A stretch of DNA of 64,000 nt, from contig CM033403.1 in the NCBI GenBank assembly GCA_019426215.1, positions 1,865,001-1,929,000 of the forward strand, written 5' to 3'. Within the stretch, counting starts at the first letter, position 1; every line of letters starts with the position of its first letter. Shown in pieces: positions 32,752 through 43,838 of this stretch. Source of the DNA: Buddleja alternifolia (taxonomy: Eukaryota > Streptophyta > Magnoliopsida > Lamiales > Scrophulariaceae). Made by a program: the position numbers and the translations under genes. The notes under the pieces were generated by a model, which made no database searches, was not told where the DNA came from, and saw nothing but the letters and a program-made list of their open reading frames with translations.

Positions 32752-34709
32752 TGATAGGGTGTGAATTTACATGTTTTAGAGCCTCATATTTATTGGATTT
32801 GTATTGGTTTATGCATTATTTATACCACATTTGCGTTTAATTTGTGTGCTTATCGAGTAAAGGTGGAAAATCACTACAATAGAGGAATAACGCGCGCAAA
32901 TACAGAATTTATGTATATTTTGATGTCGAATTTGAGGAAGTTTCCTTCAACAAAGTTGTAGATCTCTTTGTTAGCTCCACTTGACAACTTGAATCATCCA
33001 CATCGGAGGTCCGTGGAGAAAGTTATGAAGGAAACACGATTGCTGCGCTGAAAACCAAGAAAACGGTTCAGACATTCGGCTTACCACGCCCAAGCGTCCT
33101 TCCAACCACGCCCAGGCGCATCTGACATCCAGTTCCGAGGATTTGCTTCGCACTCCCGCGCCTAGGCGCCATCATATCCACGCCTGGGCGCGGATTTCGT
33201 AACACTTGCCACGGTTGAGCGCACAATTTGTACATTTAGAGACCGAATTGGACAAAGTTTCCTTCAACAAAGTTTTAGCTCTATGTCTTAGCTACACGTG
33301 GGAACTTGAATCATCCAAATCGGAGGTCTGTGGAAAGAGTTATGAAGGAAATACGATTGCTGCGCAGAAAAACAAGAAAACTGCCCAGACTTCGCAAAAC
33401 CGCGCCTAGGCGCCAAAATACCCAAGCCTGGGCGCCGCGTCGTCCGGAATTTGATTACTTTAAGCCAAAAGTTCAGCATCTTTTGTGGGGAAGAATGTTT
33501 AAAGCCAAAATGTTAGCACATGTGTTGAGGGGTTGCTATAAGTGTGTTTCTTGGTAGATTTACTTTATGGAGTTTTATACTACATACTTTAGAGTAATGG
33601 AGGACACAAGAGAGGGACAACACATGGGAGGGAGGAGAATATACACCTATAAAGGCAATCATCTCTTGCATTCTTCATCAATGAAATGAGAGAGGGGGGC
33701 AACCCCTAATCTGATTTCACCATCATTCATCACCATTCTTCATCATTGAGAGAGAGGGGAAAACTAGAGGAAGGAAATAGGGGAGGAAGGGCACCGATCA
33801 TAAGGAGGGAGAGAAGGAGAGTTTTTGGAATAGGATTCATCATCAAGCTCGGAGGAGGAGAGAGGATTTTTCATTCTTCATCCATCACCATTAAAGATCA
33901 TCATCAATCACACTTGAGGGAGTTTTTAATTGCTTTTCATTGCATTCTTATGTTCATGATTAGGTATATGACAACATTAGATTCTTTTAAGCCATTGATG
34001 ATGAGCTAATCTTGTAAGACTAGGGCCATGTAAGGCCAAATTGTGATATATGCTTATAATAGATGATTGTTGAGGTTGTTCTTATATTGTTATGTGATGT
34101 GAATTGTGTTTTTGTCTATCTTGCATATACTTGATCACTATATGTTAGAATCTTATGCCTAGGTTAATATTTCGGGAGAAAATTGACTTAGGATGCAAGA
34201 AATTCACATTATGACCCGCAACTAATGAGGAATTGCCCTAGACATAGGTAAAGATTCCCGGGTGAAGTCGTTCGATTCAAATCGAGTGAACTCTAGTACA
34301 TTAATGCATGTTTAGTGGTTAGATTTCCGGATAGGGATATTTGGGAAATCACGATCTAAGTATAGGAGTTTATACGCGAGACATCGGTTATTCTCTACTT
34401 TAGGAGTTTTCACCATAACAATATAAGAGTAATTCTACAACAAGAGCCTTTATAAGTATATTTGATCAATTTGGACCTAGCATGTGCCTTAGTCTCCCTT
34501 TACAATTGGTTTTAATTCATTTGCATAACCTTGTTCTTATTGTACACGTTTTTACATTCAAGTTACTTTTATTGTAGTTGTTCTTTGTATAAAATCATAA
34601 ACTAGAATTCAAGTCTCCGTGGTTCGACAACCCGGACTTTTCGTCCACACTTATTACTACACACGACTAGTGCACTTGCTATCATAGCACGTTAGCTTTT
34701 AGCGTGTCA
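32752..34709 (+). mobile_element. Solo LTR D, Gypsy type
   Basis: 1958 bp from TGATAGGG to GCGTGTCA, flanked by ACAAT at 32747-32751 and 34710-34714. One LTR with an intact duplication means the rest of the element was lost by LTR-LTR recombination. The 3' part (34615-34680) reads GTGGTTCGACAACCCGGAC, then TTATTACTACACACGAC and CACTTGCT. It parallels the LTRs at 1622-3260 and 6064-7702 read on the minus strand, so D belongs to a related Tat/Athila-like family. Confidence 0.92.
32925..33470 (+). repeat. Tandem duplication and GC-rich palindromic words inside LTR D
   Basis: The block from TTTCCTTCAACAAAGTT through CATCGGAGGTC(C/T)GTGG to GATTGCTGCGC occurs twice, offset about 317 bp (32941 and 33258). 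Each copy is followed by GC-rich palindromic words of the type GCGCCTAGGCGCC and GCCTGGGCGC. Confidence 0.85.
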
Positions 34710-34960
34710 ACAATCGAACTGCTCGATATGAGATATTGAAAAAGCTCTTTGGCACCATGATGAAGGAAAGTGAGAAGGTTGGTGATCATATACTCAAAAT
34801 GATTTCAAGGATTGAAAGATTGAAAGCTCTCAATTTTACCATGAACGCCACTCTCCAAACTGACCTAATCTTGCAGCCTCTTCTTGATTCCTTCTCCCAG
34901 TTCGTTATAAATTTCAACTGCGATGAGATAGAGTGCAATTTAGCAGGGCTAATGAACAAA

Positions 34961-35260
34961 CTGGTTACTGCAAAATTTCAAATGAAGCCTAAGGGAAAGG
35001 AAACTGACTTAGTCATCTCTTCTGGACCTAAAAAGTCTACGTCTAAGAAGAAAAAGGCAAATAAAAAGCAGGCTAACGAGCTAGGAGCTAAAGGGGACGT
35101 TCAAAAGGGACTGGTTACTGCAAAATCTCAAATGAAGCCTAACAGAAAGGAAACTTCCTTAGTCATCTCTTCTGGACCTAAAAAGTCTACGTCTAAGAAG
35201 AAGAAGACAAATAAAAAGCAGGCTAGCGATCTAGGAGCTAAAGGGGACATTCAAAAGGGT
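34961..35260 (+). repeat. 150-bp tandem duplication in gag of Copia E
   Basis: Two 150-bp copies (34961-35110, 35111-35260), in frame, each encoding 50 residues beginning LVTAK(F/S)QMKP and containing KKSTSKKKK. They differ at several positions, so the duplication is not an assembly copy. Confidence 0.9.
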
Positions 35261-35301
35261 AAGGTTAAGACTCAAGGGGTTTATGCAAAGGACCTAAAAA
35301 T

Positions 35302-36720
35302 ATGGATAGATGTCTAGAATTAGGTGAGCTGGGCCAATGTAAGAGAAATTGTACCAAGTTAGGCAAAGGCACAACAGGTATGGAACTCTTTGTTTATGAA
35401 ACTATTTGTTCTATGACAATTTTTTCTACTTCATTGATTCTGGACTCAGGGGCTAGTGCTCATGTATGTTGTATGCATCAGGATCTGGAGCGAAGTAGAA
35501 AGTTGGGCCGAGAAGAGGTGCTGATCAAAGTAGGCAGCGAGCAAAGCGTCACAGTTACTAGGATTGGATCTACTTCTGTAGTTTTGAATTCTGGACATTT
35601 ATTACTGTTAAATGATGTTTTGGTTTTGCTCAAGGGGATTAAAAACATTGCTTTCGTTCCTATATTAGTTAAGACTGGTTAATCATTCCATCTTTTTTAT
35701 TTGAATTGCAACATTTAGTATGGTAATAAATCGATTAGCAGTGCCACTTTAGTTAATGGATTGTATGATTTAAATGACCAAAATTCTAGTGTTGTAAATG
35801 TTGTGACAATTAAACGTGGTATGCAAGAAGCCAATCGAAGACTTAATTGGCATATTAGATTAGGCCATGTTGGAGAGCACAAGATACTCAAAATGGAGAA
35901 AGATGGGCTTTTAAGTCCATTGGGATCGGATCCCTATCCAACATGTAAATCATGTCTCTTAGGAAAAATGGCTAGATCTCCATTCACAGGGACTTTTGAA
36001 AGAGCCACTCAAGTTTTTGGATTAGTGAATACCGATGTTTGCGGACCATTTGGAGAAATGGCTCGTGGTGGCTTCCATTACTTCATCACATTCACCGACG
36101 ATCATTCAAGATACAGTCTAGTGTATCTGATGAAGCATAAGTCTGAATCTTTTGAAAGGTTCAAAGAATTGAAGGCTTCAGTAGAGAATCAAATAGGTTA
36201 ACATATAAAGACTCTAAGATCGGATCGTGGAGGAGAATATATGAGTGCCGAGTTTGATGAGTTGCTAAGGGAACAAGGTATAATGTTACAACTAATACCA
36301 CCAGCGACTCCTCAATTAAATGGGGTAGCTGAGCGTAGAAATTGAACATTGTTAGACATGGTTCGTTCCATACTTAGCTGCACTAATTACACATTTCATT
36401 GTGGGGATATGTGCTCCTTACTACTGCTTATATATTGAACAGATGTCCCTACAAATCCGTTCCTAAAACTCCACATAAGATGCGAATAATAGGAAACCAA
36501 GTCTTATTCACATTAAAATTTGGAGATGTCCTGCTTACGTCAAAAAAGACAAAAGTACAGAAATTGGAGACTAGATCCCTAATGGGAAGTTTCATTGGAT
36601 ATCCCGAAGATTCCATGGGATTCTTCTTTTACCTACATGATGATCAAAGATCATTGTGGCCCTTCAGGCCCACTTCCCCAAAGATGAATTCATCTTAGAA
36701 GGTGGTAAAGTTGGAAATAT
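35302..36720 (+). pseudogene. Copia E protease and integrase, broken
   Basis: 35440-35680 holds the protease (LILDSGASAHVC; DSG in place of the commoner DTG). 35761-36201 holds the GAG-pre-integrase zinc motif (HIRLGH...CKSCLLGK) and integrase start (NTDVCGPFGE, FITFTDDHSRYS). A second part to about 36345 has LRSDRGGEY and TPQLNGVAERRN, so all three catalytic positions are present. Stops at 36199-36201 and 36343-36345 (the latter fits CGA to TGA) and frameshifts break it. The remaining piece to 36698 is the integrase C-terminus (VPKTPHK, LMGSFIGYPEDSMGFFFY). It joins gag by a frame change near 35310. Confidence 0.85.
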
Positions 36721-36829
36721 TGTTCTAGAAGAACAAATAAAACTCGCACTGAGACATCTGTCCAAGAACCCTGAGCTGACCCAATAGTAGCACAACCACT
36801 ATACTACGTTCTTTTAAGAATGGGTCGAA

Positions 36830-38804
36830 TTAGGCAATCATACACTTGTCATTACGATCCAACCATAGTGACCTAATATGATACCATATATTCCACCTTA
36901 GACGTCAGTATGCACCAAACTTTGAAACTTGAGTGACCCTTCAATATTTTCCCTGTGAAGGGAGATTCGGTCGTCTTGCCTATGAGATAAGATTCTTAAG
37001 TTTGGATAGGAATTCAATCCCAATGAGCTTATATCCCATGTTTCTCCTAACCTGTGAATGCTATGCTCCTAAGGCATGACCTAATCTTAGATGCCAAACA
37101 ATTCTTGTAGTTTGTTTCTAGCATACTATGTACTTTAGTTTATGTGTGTTCACATTATACTAATTCTGAACTTTCAAATCGTGTTAACACCCAAACATTC
37201 TATTACTACTTGGATGGTGTTGCATGGTAGACTGCTGACTAAAGATAGAATTGGGAAAATTCTGGATGGTGTTGATCAAGTGTGTGTAGTATGTGGTAAT
37301 GTGAATGAAACTATGAAACATTTGTTTTTTGAATGTGAGTAGGGGAGAAATCTACTCCAGATGGTGATGCAGTGGCTGAGGGTAGAGGGCTGGCCTTATC
37401 AATTAGTTAGATGGAATAATTGGCTTATTCATGCTTTCAAAGGGTGGAATGTTAGAAGAAACATCATTATAGTTGGGGTAGTAGGGGTGATAAACAGGAT
37501 ATGGAATGAAAGAAATGCTAGAATCTTTGAAGGCAAAACTACAACATATGAAAGTACGTTTAAACAACTACAAATGGAAATTACATGGAAATTACAAGGT
37601 GTAAATCAAAGTAGATGGAGGCAGAGGGATAAGTTGTATATAGACAGCATTTTTGAGTAGAGCTCCTGGTTTTGTCTTTTGATGAAGTAGATTTGTGATT
37701 TTGTTTTCACCAAGGACTAATTTTTGTGTACAGCCTTGTGTGTCTATGTAAGAAGTGAATTGTGTTTGTGGGCTTTTTAATGGAATTATGATTTACCCAA
37801 AAAAAAAATCGTGTTAACAATTTTAGTAAGGATGTATTGTTCCAACACTTATTTCCAAAATAAATGCCATATAAGTTATTACCAGACTTAAAGAAACATC
37901 ATTTCTTGAACAAGTCAGAAAACGATAACTTTCTTAATGCATTTGGTAAAACTAATCAATCATCCAAACGTGTTCAGAATTTCAAAAAGAACAGAGGTGG
38001 ATCATATGTGGATACACCCGACACCATGTCTGGTTCCAATACTGATCACCTCTTGTTTTTCCAGCCTTTGTACTTCTTCCTAATTCTTCAAAAATGAGCA
38101 CTAGCTCTTGAATGTAGAATACAAGAAGTTGAGAAATCCGGTCATAGAACAATTGCTTCCAAAACACATGGTTCTATATCCAATGCACCTCATATTTAAG
38201 CCCAACCCATCATCCCATACTTAGACTTGAGTAATGCTTGCCTCAAGCATACAAATCAATGACTCTGAACTGAGGACCTTCCTCAAGTTTCTAAGTCAGT
38301 TAATTTGGTTAGGCTAGTACGGACAAATTCTCGAGCATAATTTTAAACGGGTTTTATTTCTAAGAGAGATATAAATAAACGCAGAAAATAAACAAGATTC
38401 AATTAGGATGTTTATATTGTACACAAGTAAAACTAGGACTTTAATTTTACTTGGCTCCCACTATATTTTTCGAAACATCGCACGCCCACTGCAATTTTCA
38501 AAAATCTTGTTGGATAGATTTCATAGTGAGTATTGGGTTCTTCAAATAATTCAATGGGTTGAAAACTAACCGATTTCTGGCCCACTGATTATTTAAAGTG
38601 GTGTCTTACACCAATTTATCTAATAAATAATTCAATACCTTTCCCCATAACTCACAAAGCTATAACCTAACCGATTTCTAAGCCCATGAACTACCCGATT
38701 CTCACTAACTCCTTTAATCCAACATTTGAATTTCACTTTGCAACCTAACCGGTTTCTGGGGTGAAATATGCTTCAACTAAGGCATCCCATGCATTTAACA
38801 TAAT
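36830..38804 (-). mobile_element. Heavily decayed Copia copy E' (minus), inverted relative to E
   Basis: On the minus strand, 38790-38350 matches the leader of E (AAACCGGTTAGGTTGCAA, ATTATTTGAAGAACCCAATA). About 38340-38220 aligns with the E gag start but is full of stops. About 37110-36900 reads WHLRLGH and, after a shift, GKTTESPFTGK, the GAG-pre-integrase segment. A LINE tail is inserted at 37190-37807. At 38805 it is cut by element B'. No pieces beyond the integrase start are visible. Confidence 0.7.
37190..37807 (+). mobile_element. 5'-truncated L1-type LINE tail with 12-bp target duplication
   Basis: Flanked by ATCGTGTTAACA at 37178-37189 and 37808-37819 and ending in a poly-A run, the hallmarks of target-primed insertion. 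The coding part reads a reverse-transcriptase zinc-binding domain: TTWMVLHGRLLTKDRI, CVVCGNVNETMKHLFFECE, a stop at 37340-37342, then LLQMVMQWLR and INRIWNERNARIFEG, and a terminal stop near 37658. This is the C-terminal end of a plant non-LTR polyprotein; everything upstream was lost at insertion. Confidence 0.93.
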
Positions 38805-40229
38805 TGTTGGTCCCAAGTAGCATACGAAAGGGTCTAGACGGGGGGGCGTTGAATAGACCTTGAACTTCTTTTCGAGATTTTAGATTTTTTTTAAAAAGAT
38901 AACATAGATACTAGGTTTGAGTGCTTGATCAATATGGATCAGGCGCTCAGCGCTTATATCAGGGTTAGCACAACAGAAGATTTGTACAAGTCTCTTAGTA
39001 TGAATAAATAGGTGCTTAGAAAATGTTTAGTTGCTCTAGAGATTTAAGAAGGTATGCTTTATGATAATGTAAGAAGATAATAATGAATAAAGCAATAAAA
39101 TAGTAAGTAATGAAGACACGAGAATTGTAAGGTTCACTGGGTTTATGTAATCCCAGCTACGTACTTCTACTCCTTTCCACACACGAGGAATTCACTAAAA
39201 TGAATCACAAAGCTTCACAAAGATAATTTCAACACAATAGCAAATGGTGAAGGCTTGATCTTGAGTTTCCTGATCACAAAGATTTCAACTCGTCTAAGAT
39301 CTGCTTCTGACAAGCTTCTCTCATAGAGAAATACTGCTTTATCTTCAACAACTTCGTCACACAGATTGAAGAGGTTGATAAGTTTTATCAAGGGTTGTTT
39401 GTTATGAAAAGTTCAAACACTTTTGGAATATCTCTTTAGAAATGACAGTTCTTCTTTGAAGAGGTAAGAGATATTGGTTTGGCCATATAGATGTATGAAC
39501 TTAAAGATATTTTGGCTATGGAGGTTTTGAGCTTTTAGGGATAAATTTCAACAGCGTAAGTGTACATCAAGCTTTGATAATTTTTCTCGGGATTTAGGGT
39601 TGAGCTGTGAGGATCTATATATAGACTTTCTCGAGATTTGTCCATTGGACATAAGCAGAAGCGTGTTTAACACGAGGCGCGTGACTTACTCATTTTTTGA
39701 CATCTCCAGAAATTCTGCTGCATAGAGTTGGCAGCAGACCTACTTTGAGTTGACAGCCAATGAGGAAGGCTTATCCGCACATCAATAGTCCTTATCATAT
39801 TTAATGCTCTTATCAAGCATTTAATGCATTTGAATTTAATTCCCGTTGGAATTAAATGTCCGTTGAATGTTGCAATTAAGTGCTTATTGACTTCGAATTT
39901 AATTCAGGTGAAGACAGGCGCTTGTGGTATGATTACGTAGAATGATTCTTAAGCGCTTGATAGTCTCTTAACGAATCTCTTATCTTCAAAGTATTCAGAC
40001 GCTGATCTTCGATTTCACTTTGATAGACTTACCTAGAATTCTATCATAGCTCAAACGCTAGATACTAGTCTAAAACTATAAAGATAAAAAGCGTTAGACT
40101 AAAAATTACAACTCGATAACTTTAAACGCTTAAACATATTCTAATAAAGATAAACTTACATAATCTTTGGTGTCTAACATAAAACTTATCTTGTCATCAT
40201 CGAAACATCTAACACGAAATTTCCTAACA
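38805..40229 (-). repeat. 3' LTR of B'
   Basis: Starts TGTTGGTCCCAAGTAGCATACG and ends TTTCCTAACA, 1425 bp, with a G-run at 38840-38846 where all B-family LTRs have one. It shares the AACAATTTTCCCCTTTTTTGATGATG junction with element B. Confidence 0.85.
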
Positions 40230-40469
40230 ATTTTCCCCTTTTTGATGATGCCAAGACCTTAACTCTTTTATAGTCCAAGAGCTAGAAAATTAACAAAGAT
40301 AATGTAAAGTTAGCATTTAAAAGTTAGAGGTTAGCTATAAGTTAGTACATATAGCGAGGAATAAGATGTTTTAGCAAAACTCATTCATTCATAATTTGTC
40401 ATGCAAGCACAATGAGTTTAAAGATAGAAACATTCATAAAAGCGCTTCAAACATAATGAAACAATAAAA

Positions 40470-42060
40470 TCAGAGCTTTCTTTTGGTGGAAGACGCTTGC
40501 GATTTCTTTTGTTCTTGCTTGAAAAGCATTTCAGTAAACTTCCGTAATCTATCATTTGCTTCCCTCATCCTCTTATGAATGCTCTTGGCGTATTGTATAT
40601 TTCCCATTTTCTCGGCCAATTCCTCAAAACTATGAAGATGCTTGTTCCAAACAGAGCAATCAACTCCCAATTCACATAATAATTCTTCAAAAATTTCAAA
40701 AGTCCTTGTGATTGGAGCCCTTCGTAGGTTTCGATAACATGGAACAAAAACAGCAAAAGGAGGATGCCTAACTCTTCAAGGAGCTCTACAGAGAAATCAG
40801 GAATTGGGTAACCTTTGTAGAAACGAGGTTTGCATTTCTTAAGGACGGCTTGCTGGATTTCATAGATTGCACTTTGAAGTTCTTCCTAGCACTTGTCTTT
40901 AGAGCTTGCCACACTTTTGGACGAGCCTTTACCCTTTTCCCCCTTCTTGACATCAGCAAGAGGTTGAGAAGAATGAATCTCAGACAAGTCTCTTCGCAGG
41001 AGCTTGACTTCATTGATTAGGAGAGCTACTTGGGCAGCAATGCTTTCATCTGTAGAGTTAGAAATAATATGACTTGCAGCGTCTGCAGTGGCATTCAGGG
41101 CAAGCGAGAGGTTGACGCTTTCAGAAAGATCAAAGACGAGCGGAACCATCTTATTCATTATCGTGATAGTACTTTGGTTAGCCGCATTGGGCATATCATT
41201 AAATTGATTCCTTTCCACGGCATGTATTTTGACTTTCCAAGCAAGAGCAAGAGCCCTTGATATCGAATAGAGAGTTTTGAACCGCTTTCTTGAAGTCCTG
41301 AACGTCTGGATCATCATCACTGTCTGATCTGTCACTAGAGGAGCGCGCAGGAGGAGGCAAAGGATCTTTGGAAGTAACAACTTTTCCTCGCGCTGGATCT
41401 CTGATAAGAGGTTCCTCAGATTCAGTAACTTGTTCCTTTTCGGGAAGAGCAGCATCTGGAGCTTGGAATTCTGCAATGTCCATGATGAAATCATCTCCAT
41501 TGGCCTCAGCGCTAGAAATAGATTATAAGAATAACTTGAGCAGGAGCGCTGGAAGGAGCTTTTTCCTCAAAAATTATCTCCACATCATTATCTGATGGTG
41601 CTTCTCGGACAAAAGGAACACGAGCTTCTGTAAACTCAAAGGCAGATTCTGTCAGTCGCGGCGCTGGAGAGAAGATGTGGTGAAGATTAGAAAGCCACTG
41701 GAACGACAGAAGGAGAGAAGCACTTGGAATGATCTCCGCCGAGTCATTCCTGCTGATGGCATGATCTGGGTCCATGGAATATTCTCTGAAATGGTTGATA
41801 GCTAAAGGAGTTCTCTTGTGAATATGGCAATAGGACTTTCCTTAGCAGCTACTCACATTGGACCAATTGCATCTATAGGGTGTACTGGAGTTAACCTGGC
41901 ACTGGACCCTGGAATGAAGAATAGAGAGTCCTCGGTTTGCTCCTTGCTGAAGTACAACAGCCTATCTTCTGGCAATACTGGAAGATTTGAGATATAGAGT
42001 TTGCAGTAATCTTCCAACTAAGGCAGGATAGCTTGAGCAAGCGCTGGTTTGCAGTGCCCT
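40470..42060 (-). pseudogene. Decayed copy of the B-family 3' ORF
   Basis: Frames shift several times. 42060-41880 matches the DCLIGFS...IIGPM part of the intact ORF with stops. 41483-41199 gives an acidic Pro/Ser segment. Part of the frame at 41300-40886 matches its coiled-coil and basic tail (AALLINEVKLLRRDLSEI, VKKGEKGKGSSKS). 40670-40470 gives a last helical, lysine-rich piece. It confirms that the downstream ORF is a stable trait of this family. Confidence 0.78.
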
Positions 42061-43838
42061 TCCTGTTAGAGTTTATGCCCGATGCACCAATTTTGGGCGC
42101 CATTCTATGTAATAATAACTCTAGCTGAACGATCTTTTTCATATAAATAGAGTTAATCTTTTGGCATTCTTTATTCATGTATATAGCTTGGTCTTAACTT
42201 AGAATAAAGTCTCCAAAGATCACACATAGCTATGGGACATCATTGTGCATCGGGAATGGCAATGATGGAATATGTCTCTAAGGCTGTGATCCTTAAACAT
42301 ATGTTCCAAGTCATGAATGGGCTCGTCGAGATGAAGGGATATCGATCAGAGCCAAAAGACTTGCTTATATGATGCATACTCTTGATAGAGTGTTTCTTAT
42401 TCCATAGATATTGGCACGGTGAAAGCCTATGCATGTATGAGGGTTCCTAATGTGGGAATAGGTATACTGAACATCCCCATGGAAGTTCCATTAAATGGAA
42501 TCCCAGTTGAATCTGGAACTTCTAGTGGTCTTGTAGTATAAGAGTAATCCTTAGAACCTGAGGTTCCATTGGATGTCTTATACATAATCGAACATGTCTT
42601 AGTTTGTTACATGATTACTTAGATGATCACAAATGGGCAAACTCAGACATGGGCTGATTGTGTATGAAGGCACGTGAGAATCAAGATGGGATCTATCTCT
42701 GACATTAGTCTTGTCAGTGAATCTCCTATGTTTACATAGTGAATCGACTTTAGGAATCTTCGGCCAAAGTATGATATCTAAAGAGGCATAGGGTTTCCTC
42801 GTTTAGATGGTCGAAAGTTGATCTCACCGTATTTGGAAAACATAGTTATTGAATTAATAGAGCTTCGACCTTAGCCACTGCTCTAGATTCAATCGGGAGA
42901 TTAGATGGAGGGATCTTACTTATACAAGGATCAAGATCACAAAAGGCGTATCTTTATATTAGTCTTTATCTAGGTCTTCGTGGCCCGTTGCTAGATAGTA
43001 ACCATGATTTGTAAGTGCCGAGAATTAATATGGTGATTAATTCGAGGCTTGATTAAACCAAAGGAATGATTTAAATCTAGTACTTTCTATTTTAGGAAAG
43101 CACACTAGCACTTTGGGAAAGTGTACTTACTAGTAGGTAGTAGACGAGCCTAAGGGGTCACACACTTAACTCGTGAGAGTCACTGCTTAAATGATGTGAT
43201 TAATGAATTTGAGGAAATTAGGAAAGTCTAGTCCTTTCCTAATAAGAAATATGAATTAACTGAGGCGATTCAATTAATTCGACTATTTTAATTAATCTTG
43301 TTGAATTAATTAAATTAATGGACCTAGTAGAGTCCAAGTATTTTATTTAGTTGGGCTTGGCCCAAGTTAAATAAATAAGCCAATTAGAATAAGTGATATA
43401 TATAATTAAATGGGTTTTAATTATATGGAAATATTTAATTGATGGGTTTAGCCCATAATTAAATATGGAGTCAAGAATTAATTCTTGGACTCCAATTAAA
43501 GGATGACGGCAGATTTTTTGAGCCCAAGGATAGCTGGAGTTCGAATTCTTGGTGAAGAAGAAAATGGTTTTCTTCTTGTCCAAGTCTTGCAGTTGGATTA
43601 GGATTTTAGGACTCCTATTCTATATGTATGTGAATGCAAGACTAAAGCCCTAAGCCTCCTTGGAGTGTAAAATTCGAACCTAGATGGAAAAAAAAAAGAG
43701 TTTTTCCTTGTCATCCTTGAGCACAAAAATCGCCCCCTACCTTTTTCCAATACGACATCGTGTTGTTCATGTGTTGAACTCAACGATTCACATATTCCAT
43801 CCCTTCACATAATCCAGCCTAGGTTTTAGACTTAGATC

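Larger units (their letters stand above)
32431..35320 (+). pseudogene. Copia E gag, interrupted by solo LTR D
   Basis: The start (MRNPLSIMLEKNTLNGPNYVD...LRNLRIVL) is typical Copia gag. The frame has a shift before 32670 and is cut at 32751, where a 1958-bp solo LTR sits with an ACAAT duplication. It resumes at 34715 and is open through RYEILKKLFGTMMKE to a stop near 35315. A 150-bp tandem duplication doubles the lysine-rich segment (34961-35110 and 35111-35260). The CCHC knuckle expected afterwards is not intact; only a remnant (GQCKRNC) is seen at 35332-35355 in another frame. Confidence 0.85.
31975..36790 (+). mobile_element. Truncated Copia element E (leader to integrase)
   Basis: Leader 31975-32430, gag 32431-35320 (split by solo LTR D), protease, GAG-pre-integrase and integrase to about 36720; no reverse transcriptase follows. 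The leader is matched in inverted orientation by 38350-38790, which belongs to the related copy E'. Sequence after about 36830 changes to the minus-strand E' copy, so E and E' meet tail to tail within their integrase regions. Confidence 0.8.
38805..42063 (-). mobile_element. 3' end of a B-family Sirevirus-like Copia element (B')
   Basis: A 3' LTR (38805-40229) plus a purine tract on its inner side (minus strand AAAAAGGGGAAAAT) and a decayed copy of the 3' ORF to 42060. At 42064 the LTR of element C begins, so the upstream half is missing. LTR and ORF are relatives of element B at 43839-55190 but much diverged. Confidence 0.85.

Noticed and set aside
33746..34009. 87-codon plus frame, Arg/Gly-rich
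   Set aside because: Lies within solo LTR D; purine-rich composition explains it.
37864..38097. 77-codon plus frame
   Set aside because: Lies in the minus-oriented E' Copia remnant; no resemblance to a known protein in the plus direction.
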